Of a DNA stretch of 64,000 bases, positions 37,583-49,788 are shown in pieces. The stretch spans positions 2,080,676 to 2,144,675 of the forward strand of contig OY829662.1 of assembly GCA_963691815.1 (NCBI GenBank), in the 5' to 3' direction. The notes under the pieces were generated by a model that ran no database searches, was not told the DNA's origin, and saw only the letters and a list, made by a program, of their open reading frames with translations. The stretch's first letter is position 1, and each line of letters begins with the position of its first letter. A program made the translations under genes and the position numbers. The DNA is from Echiichthys vipera (lineage: Eukaryota; Chordata; Actinopteri; Perciformes; Trachinidae).

Positions 37583-40449
37583 AATGCGTCCCTGTATTTC
37601 TCTGGATACCGTGTAAAATGAGATCACAGCATCTGTAGAAATGCCAGATCTTTGATTACATATCAGAAATTCTGATGTTTGTTTTCTTGTTTTGATACAA
37701 GGAGCATCAGAGTAAAGGAAGTCCACGATCACCCGAGATAAAAACTTCTTCAAGAGCTCTGAGAGTTTTGTTGTGAATGTACTTCTCTATCCTTTTGTAT
37801 CCCTCTCTCTCTCTGTCTCTTCTTTTATCCTCTCTTTGTTTGTGTGCTCTCACAGTCAACAGGACCTAAGGGCCGGTCTCCAGGGGTTGACGCGCTGCAG
37901 CCTTTCGATTTAAAGGGCCCTGCCTTCGGATCATTAGAAAACAGAGGAATGAAAGTAAACTGTAAGTTCCTCTAATGAGTGGAGTGAGAGCGACTTTTAA
38001 TTGCTGTCTACAATGGCCGTATTATTTCATTAAAAGTAATTACCCTGTCAAGCGGTCTGCGTCGCCTTCATTTCGGCACAACAGGGAAGAAATGGGCCTT
38101 CCATGTGGTCGACGCTCAATGGGAATGGATGGATCGTTTGACTGAGCCACTAATAGGGGTTAGGAGGAGCTGGCTATTATCTGGCTGAAGTGAGTGGAGT
38201 GGGCTCGAGGAGGTGAGGGTTTATGGGTTAGCGAAAAAAAAAACCCACATGTCCTCTCCCACTTGAAGGGATATGCGGCGACCTAACCGCAGCGAGTTAA
38301 AGGGAAAACAAGGCTGGGTTGTTTTAAAGCTCCTCTGCTGCAGCAGGGTGTATCCTCCCCTATACATCTGCTGTGTAAAGGACTTCTATAGATCCACACA
38401 TCTGCCTCATATGGCGCTCAGCTCCATTGATTCAAATGAGACGCGTTGGCTCAATCACACACGCAGGCATTTATATCCCAGCGTGATGCCCCTTTCTCGC
38501 CTGAGATGACAATGCTTCCCCCACGCAATGTGAAGATGCTAATTGTTTTAACCGAGCGTAATGGGCTTGTGGCGTCGATTAATTAGTTTCAGAGGAAGTC
38601 GTCTTTGTGGATTTCCACATGGCGCTGGGGACTGCTCGCTGCTCACCAGTGATCTCATGCACTTCTATCTCCGCCCACCCACTCTCTCTCACACACACAC
38701 ACGCACGCACGCACACACACACACACACGCAGAAACAGCTGCATCAGCAGCACCAATAAACAAAAGCTTCAATGGGAGGAGTCTCCAGAGGGAGGACAAG
38801 GGAGGCTGACGTCATCTAAGAGGCTGCAGTGAGATCCATCCACCGATGACAATTCAATATCCAAGAGGGAGCAGACACGAGGGACGTAGTCACACGTTAA
38901 AGGACCATAAGAGAGGTCGTCAGATGTTTTATCCCGTTCTTATATCACAGCTCAGCATTTTGCAAATCATGCTGCTACATTTAAGACGTTTTAATGTTTT
39001 TTTCCCCCGACCATGTCAGGCATCCAATCATTTCTCTTTCCGCTGTGCAGTTCAAATACATAACGGGGAAATAGACATTGGATCTATATTGGATACAGAG
39101 CACTGCAGGGATGATGCATTGTTGTAGGCCGACCCTGAAGTTAGCATCTCCGCTCTTCCCCTCGACAAAAAATTTTCCCGTTGGATTTTGGATAATTGTA
39201 GAAAAAAAAGTCTGTTACTTAAATGTTTAGTTCTGCAAGATCATCTTCCCAAATGAACTCCACTTTAATGATCTTTTGGAGCGTAAACGCAATCACCAGA
39301 AGTAAATAAGCAAACTGCACCCCCACTAGCTTCCACATGATTTCCCTCGTACGGCGTGATGATGTTTGTATTCTTCTTCAGCAAACGCCTTTTTAAAGAC
39401 ACGTGCAAGCTTCGAAATTCACAAAGGGGGGGATTTACTGTTTTATTCTATCTCGTAAAACAAAAAGTTAAAATCTCTCCAGCCTGTGAGAAATACGAAG
39501 TGGTGGAGCTTTCTGTCAGAGGGTTGTTTTTAAATCAATATTTTATGTGAAGGATGGCTGAAATAACGGGCGTGAAATGCCCTAACCCTAACCCTAACCC
39601 CTAACCCTAACCCCTAACCCTAACCCAGACCCTAACCCTAACCCTAACCCCTAACCCTAACCCTGGGGAACTACGGGCGTTGAATGACACGCGAAAAGCT
39701 TAATATGCGTAGACATGCACGCGAAAAGTCATGCAAGTCATGAAAAGTGGCGTGCTATTTATACGCCCTCCCATGAGACCACGTTGCAGGTTTGGCCAAA
39801 ATAGGTCGTTGGTCAGCGTCTTCCAAAAAAGCGTTTAAGAGATACTTCACCTCTTTTAATCAAGAGCTGAGTCGTGGCAATGTGGACGCTGTGTTTACAT
39901 GAACGGCGTCCGCCAAATGACGTCCTTTTTAAAGACACGTACAAGCTTCAAAATTCACAAGGGGGCTTTTTACTGTTGCATTTTAACTTGTAAATCAAAA
40001 CGTTAAAATCTCTTCAGCTTGTGTTAAACAAAGACCTTATTTAAGGCGTCTAATTAAGAATTAAAAAAGGCGAATGTGGAAATGCTAACTCACTTCCGGG
40101 TTTGACGACTCATTCCTGCAGCGCTCTAATCAGGCAGAAATGAATCCGCATGGATGTGTTGCATGGTAGAGAAAAAAGACACGGATGTGTAAATGATCAG
40201 CAAAACCGTAAAGTGGACATGAAGGAGCTAAAACACGCTGGTGTGGTCCCTTTGATCCTAAATGAAATGACGCTACGTTGCATTCTCTACGCTGAGAGCC
40301 TCAAATAACATGGAGGCCACCGCGGCTCCACCTTTGATTTGCTTGAACGTCTTTAGGCTCTTAAGAAACATAATTACGACAGCAGCTCTGTGTATCCAAA
40401 CAGTGCGGAGCGATGCTCAGGCACAGCAGCCAGCGTGACAGCAGGGTGG

Positions 40450-40488
<39 letters not shown>

Positions 40489-41248
40489 GGGGGGGGGTTA
40501 TAGGTCTTGATTGCTCCGGGGAATGCTGTGAGAGCTCTTACATGCACGGAGAGAAGCACTGCTGAAGAACCCGGTCACACAAACGAGGGCAGCACAGCAT
40601 GGGCGCCGCACAGAGCTCGCTGGCGCTTGGAGTGTTTTCATTTCCCCCGCACTCGCTCGCTCACAGAGATCACTGTTTCTAATTACTGATTAAGGTCCGC
40701 TGTGGTCGTCCTAATGAGCCCTTCATTCAGCGCCTCGTTAAAGGCTCACAGGTTTCTCCGCACTCTTAACCCTGTGGCGCGCAGGGGTCCATTTCAGGCC
40801 CTGCCTTCTTGTTTTAAGGTGTTGGCTCCACAGAGTTCCACCGGTGCCTCCAACACCAGGGAGGAGTTTTTCTGGGAGCAGATGGAGCTGCTGGCGGAGC
40901 TTTGCTCTGCTTTAAGGGCCTTTTTTAGTGGGCCATGCAGCACCTCCACTCGCTGTCAAACCTCCCCCCCCCTCCACCCCCCTGCATGTCTGCGAGTTTC
41001 AGTCAAGCGCAACAGTAATGGCGTATTGAGCCGGTGGCGCTCCAGAAGCCATTAGAGCTAGAGGGATGAGGCTTTGCACACTCTGATCACACAAAGGCCC
41101 ATTGTGGAGACCATGTCAGAGGGTGGAGCGACCCGGCTATCTCTTTGCCAAGTTCTACCCAGAATAATCAATCCCACAATCCTCTGCAATGCCAACCACC
41201 AAGAAGGGTGTGTGCGTGTGTGTGTGTGTGTGTGTGTGGGGGGGGGGG

Positions 41249-41341
<93 letters not shown>

Positions 41342-44300
41342 GGTGAGTAGGGTGATTGAGGGGGACTGGGTGGGCTGCGATCAATTTTGTATCGTATATC
41401 TGCATGCGTCGGCCAGGCACACAAAGCCTCGGAGCTAATTACTGAGGCGATTTGGATTCCACACGACCTGCACCAGAGCTGGGAACAATAAAGCCAACAA
41501 ACTGAGGGAGAGAGGGAGGGAGAGAGAGCGAGAGCAGCCATGTTGTCTGCAATTTATAAAGCCACAGCCAGGGCTCTCGAGTAATTAATATCATCAGCTG
41601 GATGTTGTCTTCATAACGACGTGAATTAACGCCTCTGGCTTCTAATGGTCCAATTAGCGCATAACATTTAAAGTACATTTTTGGCAATCGTCTCCATTCA
41701 GATCCATAATGGTTATTGAATTGGGGGATGTATGGTTCAATTCTTATTGAGGCTTTTGTGAGACACAAGGGTGAGCTGCTGAACTATTCATTGCCTTATT
41801 AATTGGGCGAGAGACAGAGAGAGGAAGAGAACATTTGTGATGAGGGCCTCTGGTATGCTGATATGTAATCGTATTGCATTTGTCTGCAGCTGACAGCTCG
41901 TGTAACCTCCAAACAGGTAATCAGGAGAAGCTTTTGGGCAAAACTGATGTGTGTGTACAGCTAGTCACCGAGATAGATGAAAAATCATAGTTTGGACCAT
42001 CGTTTCATTGTTCTCACAAAGTTGCCGACATCTGGGGACACGGTGACATTGCTAAAAAAAGAAGTGTGACAGAGAAGGATGAGCGACTGGAGCCCATCGA
42101 GGATCAAACTGGTTTTAAATCAACCAGAGAAGGCAGAGGAGATGAAGACGGACGGTCAAATGATCCTCGTACTGAGCTCCATATCTCAGTCAGCGCTGTG
42201 TCAGTGTCGCCCGTCAGCACCTGATTGGGACTGATTTGGGCTGTTTTTCCTTAAAATGAAAAAAGTTTCATGTACTAGAGGCTGGTTTAATCAAGCCTCA
42301 CTCATTAAATGTGTGGCCTCTGTTGTAGGATTTAGACCCACTGCTGGTTTTCCCTGCAGCATGAATATGTAATCATCTCTTCTGACGTTAGCATGGGCGG
42401 TGTTTGTCCCATCTCTTGTTACCGTGCTCCCAGATCACAGGAATTAACCAAGCCAGTAAAAGTGTTGTATTGACTGATATAGAAATATTGTCTTTAAGGT
42501 ACTCACCCCAAACATTTGCCTTAGGTCGGGGTCCCGGAAACGGAAGGGAATGTTGGAGACATGTAACCTTTTGGGCTGCTGCTTCTCTGAAGAGTCTGAG
42601 TGCTGGAGCTGGAGCTGCTGAGAGCCCTCTGTTTGCGTCACATCATCTGTCTGCCAGAGGGAAACAAACAGAAAAGACACAAGCTGCTCATTAGCGGCTA
42701 CAGTATACTGTACCTCCAGGTCCTGAAGTACGGGGGGGGGGGGGTATAGGAGGGAGGCGGGGGGTGCAGGGTGGCTAACTAACTTACTCAGCGTCTGCCA
42801 TTTTTCAATCCGGCGAGAAAGCCAAAGCGATAAACAGCCGATGACTTATAGTGTCAAACCTGAGGTTGTGCATTACAAATCCACTTATTAATCTCTTGCA
42901 CTTAGCTCTTGAGCAACGGGGAAGATTGAAGGCACTGACAAAAAGGCGTGGATATAGATCCCACAGAGCCCTGACACGTCTAGACTAAAGACACATTATT
43001 GGTGACGTTTGCACACAGCCATCAGAGTGCGAGGCCCAAAGCCCTCAGCGTTGTTGTTTCCATCATTATGCGAATGCTATGCTGACATTTCGATATAAAT
43101 GACGTGTCTGATGTCAATGACAAATTCCACTTGTTTCTGCCTGTGACAGCGGTGATGGATTTCACTGAGGGCGCTGGCAGCTTGTCTGTTTAGATGGACC
43201 TTGTTTTTGAGGCAGTTTCTCTTTCTGATGTATTTTCTGTGAACAAAACCTCATTGGTCAACAGCAAAGTCTATGATCCCTTCTACGCACCAATGAGGGA
43301 TAAGTCTATCGGCCTCAGGTTCGGCCAAAATAGGTCGTTGGTCAGCGTCTTCCAAAAAGCGTTTGAGAGATACTCTACCTGTTTTAATCAAGAGCTGAGT
43401 CGTGGCAATGTGGCCGCTGTGATCCGCCAAATGACGCAAAACGATGCTCCATTCTGCGCCCACATTACCACGACACAGACATGGATTCAAATGGGTAAAT
43501 AATCTCTTTAAATACCATATTTTCCGCACTATAAGGCGCACCTTAAAACCTTCAAATGCCTCAAAAGCCGACAGTGTGCCTTATAACCCTGTGCTCCTTA
43601 TATATGGACCAATATTGAGCCACAACAGGTCTCCAACTACGGTGAGCAGCCGCTGACTCTATTTTCCCCGTAGAAGAAGTAACGCGCGGTGCACGTTGAG
43701 ATATACGACTGCGCGAAGCGTGCCGTTTCATTTCCATGTGTGTGTTTGTGTAAAGAGCCCAAAATGGCTCCTGTTAAGAGACACGCTTACGACGCAGAGT
43801 TTACACTCAAGGCCATTAGTCACGCAGTAGAACACGGGAATAGAGCAGCAGCCAGAGAGTTGAACATGAACCAATCAATGGTGCCGAAGTGGAGGAAGCA
43901 ACAAGACGACCTCCCCTGACTGTTTTGTTGACATTCCCTTTAGCGCAGCTCCATCTAATGGATGCAGAACATAACCCCAGCCTCGACTGTAGCGTCTGTT
44001 CTATGCTCCTTATAATGTGGTTGACTTATAGTGCGGAGAACATGGTATATACAAATTGTGCATGTACATTTTTCTAGCACAACATCTCTGTGCTTTAGGG
44101 TTGATGAAGTTTAGGCAGCTAAAACTATTTCATCAAGGTACAAGTATTTGCTTTATCGTGATCGGTGTCAATCTAACGTCCCAACATCAATGGTGCATCC
44201 CATTTGAACTGGGAAGTCAGAAGTTCCCAGTCAGAAAAACACCACAACACACAAACGGGGCCTGAAGTCGGATCTCCAACTCGGAGAGACCGTAAGACCT

Positions 44301-47300
44301 TAAGTCCAAAATGGCCGCTACGCACATCAACAGATGCGAAAGCTGCTTATGTATGTGTATGTGGCTCGTTAAATCAGTTGTACAGTCCTCTGCTGTGTTA
44401 CTGTTACTGCAGTGTTTGTATGCACTAAATACCCTGTAATGAGTTATGGTATCGCTAACAAAGCCTGTGAAATAGCTGTTCCGACACGTTGTACTGGAAC
44501 ATGATCAACTGGGGTTTGAAGTCATTCCCAGCTCCAACTTCCAGCTTCAGAGTTAACACGCCGTAAGTAGTCGTAGAGGCAGGAGGCAATTAGGCTGCGA
44601 GCAGCTAACCTGACTCACTAATTAACACACATCTTGTTGTTTAACCCCGTACACAAACAGATGTAGAAGCAACACTTTGCTGAATTCCTGGAGCGTTGTT
44701 ATCACAGCGAGGCGGCCTGGTTTGGTACGGTCGTGCATGGGACTCATGCTAAAGGCTAATTATTGAACGTATGTGGCAAAACAATCTAAAACAGGCACAG
44801 CACAGAAGCAGTGTGCAGATGAAAAAGAACATTGTGTGGCTTTTAAAGAAATATAAGCACCGGTACCAAGATGTGACAACAAGATACAAGATGTTAGATT
44901 CAAGCTTTGGAGAGAGAGGCAGGCATGGTTAAATAGCAACGTAGGTGAAAGAGACAGGAAATGAGCTGCAGAGACGTGGTGTCAGTGTCAGCGGTCAGAA
45001 GTTCCCGCTTCAAGGTGCACGACCCCAAACAAACATGGCTGACCACGACAGACTGATGTATCTCCGGCACACAATTGAATTCTCATCAGTGCAGCTTAAA
45101 TGAAACAGAGGGGGGATAAACGACGCAGGAGGTCACAGGCACTTTTATACTTGGAAACAAATCTAAATGTTCCATAAATATTAGTTTCATCAGATCATAT
45201 TTGCCCTTTATGGCTGAGTTTCTTCGTCCCTTTTTCTAGAAGAGAAATTTATAAACTCAAGCTGTCCGGACAGAACGCAGCGTGCATCACACACAAACCA
45301 TTCACCCGATTACAAATCACAGCGTCGCACTACTTCCACCTTTGCTTCTGAGAGAGGACAGTGATTACTCGCACGACCACAAGAGGTCCCTCATCAGGAA
45401 AACACCACTTCTGGTTTTAGCACGTTCTGAGCAAACAGCCAATGCGGCTGCGGTCCTTCTCTGTGGGAGCAGTCTCCATTCTGCAAACGATTAAAATGAA
45501 CAAAAATGAACCCTGATTTAGAGCCAGCGACTCAGAAAGGGACTAAATAAAGAAACGCAGAGAGGAGGAGGAGGGGAGGAGGAGGAATGAGAGAGTGGAA
45601 GTGGCAGATATTGAGCACAAAAGCTGTTTGAATGTGATATGTAAACTGCAAGGTCTCCTGGGAAGTGCTCTCTGAGCATGGCAAACACACTATACACTGG
45701 CTGGGAAGTCACATACACAGACGCAATCTTGTACTGAGATACAGACGTGAAAAGGGAGTAGGTTATTGCCAGTGCAAACCGTTCAAATGACTGAGACACA
45801 CACACACACACACACGCCGGTGATAACCCTCGCCCTGCTCGGAGGCTGTCACACGGCTGCAGGCCACTCTTAGTGATACATTTCCCACCATTTAGGAAAT
45901 GGGGTAGGGATTTATTCATTATAATTCATCATCACAGTATTATCATTATCATCATGATCGTAATGATGATCGCCTTTATTATTCTCATTATCATAATCAC
46001 AATCTCCACTGTAATGGCCGTCATTTATTTGGTTTTTATGGCCCATTCCGAGATGGTGACATACATTGTTAACAGTGACAGTTGTTTGATTCAAGGTCCC
46101 ACTTTGTCTTCTCCTGCAGCCATACAGGTAGGACACGGTGGCGGCAGCTTCCTAAGTCCCCGCCTGGGCTTGACGGCTTCCGGACCAGAGGGTAACAAGT
46201 GGGCGAAGGACACAGGGGCCTGAAAATGCAGCGAGCCCGGGCCGGCCGGGCTGGTCAGGAGTGGATTTGTGACAGAGAGAGACGGGGCGGAGGGGTCTTA
46301 ACTCTGCCGTGTCCTCGCACGCTGGAGGTTAATAGCCTGAGTAGCCATGTTGGGCCCCGGGGGTGACACATTGCAGACAGATGCTGGGACCGTGGAGGGT
46401 GACAAGGTACCAGAGCCCCGCGGGTCAATCTGTTTCATCGGTCACACATGACACTATCGACCTTTAGCGTATGTTGCCAGACTACTGAGCACCGCTGTCC
46501 TCCAGCTCTCTGTCTGTCTGGCCTTTTTATCACGGCGAGCGCAATCGCGTGTTTGCAAACATCCAGATTAACTTTCACTCGGAAGCTCAGACAGGTCGGC
46601 AGGCGCGCTGACATCGGGGGCAAATACACATACGGAGAACACAAATACTGAATTGCTGACTCCCCAAGCACACCGCACTGCATCCTACTAACTCAATAAC
46701 TTGGAGTGTCACTGAGATCCGGGATGCCTGCCTCCTCCGTGTACCGCTCCCGTGGCTCCAACCTGCCTGCCTGGTTGTGAGATGGCGGTTTTTGCAGTGG
46801 AAAATAATTACCTCCGTATTACCATAGGAGGCCACCTTCAGTGGCACTTTACTGTCCCGACAGCTGCTGTCACGGGGAGGAGGAGGAGAAGGGCTGCAAA
46901 ACACGCCGTCACCGCCAAAGCCAGCAAACCAGAGAGTGAGAGAGCTGTCAACTCCAGCAGCTCTCCCGCTTCCTGTTCAGTCATTTCTCTAAAAGACTCC
47001 CTTGCTGTTATTTGCAAATCGCCTGCAAAGTGCTCTGCTCAGCACTTTCCCCCTCCTCACAGAGTGGCATTACAAGAGCATAATTGAAACTATCTGATTG
47101 GAATGCTGCCAAGCAGGTAGATTACATCCGATTAAATAGGGGTGGGGGGGGATACTGAGTCTTCACTCCCAAGAATTATAATGCCTGAGCATTAATTCAA
47201 TATTCCCCTCTCCCTGGTCCTCTACTGTTTTGTTTTCTTTTTCTAAAGAAGCTGCAAATATGTCCTCTCCATCACCTGGGGGAGCGGGGAGCGGGGAGCG

Positions 47301-49753
47301 GGGAGCGGCCCCCGTCTCCTCCCCCCTGATTCATGTTAAACAGCAAAAGGTGGAGGAGGTTAGTCTTGGGCGTCCAGGTGACAGTACTGAACCGTAACAC
47401 CGTCTGCGTGGACCATTTTAGGGTATCCACGGCTGCAGCACCAATAAGTCTTGGATGGACATTAGCTCTGGGAAATATATCAACATAATATTTGATACTG
47501 TGAGACTGGATGTGGTCTTAGATTTTGGATATAGCACTATGACATAAGTGTTTTAAAGGCTACATTATAGTAAAGTGATGTAAACGTATCTGTTCTATTA
47601 TTCGCCTTAAAGCATTTACCCATTATATCCACGTAACTGATGATCATTTACTCAAAAAGTGCATTTTTTCTGTTTCCTTTGCTATCGTGCTGTGTCTCTG
47701 TTTTGACCTGCAGCAGGGAATGAATTTAAAGCAACACAAAGCTGCACGCTGCGACATCACCCAATATAAATATAAAATCTAAACGCGTCTACCAGAGCAT
47801 CTGCAAGAGGGGGCTGTTAGTTTTGGGCGGTCACGCTTTTCTTATGGAGCAGCACATCCTTGGAAAACTCACAGGACCAAGGGACATCACATCCTTGAAA
47901 TCCTTTTCCCAATCTATAGGAGAGGCCACTTTATTTGTACAGTACTTTTCATACACAAGGCAGACTCAAAGTGCGTCACAGCACAACATGTCATGGATTA
48001 AAATGCATTACAGAAAGACAAAGAGTATAAAAACATAGACAATAATAAAAATAGAAAGCTGAGGTGAACATAAAAGTGTTCAGTCGAGTTTTAAAAGTGG
48101 TCAGAGACGGTGAAAGTTTATTCCAGCTGTTTGTTGCACAATGACTGAAAGATGCGCTCCCTTGATTTGAGTTTACTCTGCGTACCACTGGGGTCAGAGG
48201 ATCTTAGTGATCCTGAAGGCTTCTGTAGTATAAAACAATGGCTTTTCAAAAACCAGACATGCTGCCGTACTCTGGATTAGTACATTTTACCTGTAGTCTG
48301 CGCACTTATGCTCCTTGTCTGCGCACTTATGCTCCTTGTCTGTGCACTTATGCTCCTTGTCTGTGCACTTCTGCTCCTTGTCTGTGCGTGGTGCTTTTGT
48401 CCGTGTTAAACGTTCATGTATTTAAACGTGCTCTATGTCACACATTCTTATTTAGCGTCTGTGTGCTGCTTTATCAATTGCTTCAATGCCTATGTGTCGT
48501 GTGGTTACTAATACTTGTGATGTTTAATGTGTTCTTGTGTCTGTGTTGTTATGCTGCACTTTCCTGTGTGTTTTTTTTTAATGTTTTCTTAAACGTCATC
48601 GACCTGACAGGGACTGCAGATGAAAATGAGCGTGCACGGCTGAACCTGGTACATTTACACGCGTGACTTTGTTGCTCTTGTCAATTAACGTGCGAAATCT
48701 ACAAATATATATATATTTGTATTGATATCGAGGTATTGGGTCCAAAAATATTGTGATATTTGATTTTCTCCACATCACGCAGCTCAAACTCTAAACCCCT
48801 TGAATCATCACAACAAGGGCGGCAACCCCCAACTGCTCGGGGCGCCGGTCACTGGCAGCCCCCTCGCTCTAACATCTCTCCATTAGTTGCATGTATATAG
48901 GTCCTGTCTGTGCATGTGTGTGTATTATAACAAAAGATGAGGCACCGTCTTAATATCTGGTTCTTCAATATAAAGGAACCTGTGTTCTGTGTTTCGGTGC
49001 AGTGATGGGTGTATGTGACGCTCTACACAGGCCTGCATCGCTTTGTTGTTGTCAAAGATTATTTTTTGTTGTTGCAACTGCGATCCACGACACCAGATGG
49101 CGCTGCTCTGCTCATTCTCCATATTCAACCTTTAAAGGTACTTTGAATTAAAACGGATGGACGTACCTTTCACCTACACTATCTTTAAAAGAAGATGCAA
49201 ACAGATCCCAAATAATTCAATCTACTAATTATGTGTATGTGTTTATTTTGACTCAATCCCACATACACACCGTCCTGCTGTCACAAATAATTTGGTGGAT
49301 TAATCTGCTGAAAATAGTCCCAAACGCATGCACCATGAAACTGCCACTAGCTGATTTAGGAAATTACTGGGCCTTTGTTGAGAACTAAACTCTGTATTTG
49401 TGATGTTTTTGGTGCAGAAAGATTTGAGACACACACTAAACGTATCACTTTTGCATTAATTGATAAAAATCCAGAACAGCAGCCTCATCCTTTAAATCAT
49501 CCGGGAGAGTTTTTATGAACAGAAGCATCGTGGATATCTAAAATATCTTTTAAAATAGGAATTATCAGCGTTGGAAAATCGTGGGTTCGTGGCAGCCTCC
49601 ACGCTGCCTTCAGCACCGCCTCTGAAAGCTACACCCCGGTGGAGTGTCAGTCCCTTAAACTCAGCTCAGGAGAGATGAGAGAGCGCGTGCGTGCGTGTAC
49701 GTGTGAATGTTTGCACGTGCTCGCTCGTGTTTTCCACATGCCCTTGTGTGTTA

Positions 49754-49788
<35 letters not shown>

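Larger units (their letters stand above)
37314..42506 (-). other. rbfox3 intron with telomeric-type repeat
   Basis: 5.2-kb intron. (CTG)13, CA tracts, direct repeats around a telomere-like block, and compound GT-G-CA tracts, each listed. No extra exon recognised. Confidence 0.8.
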
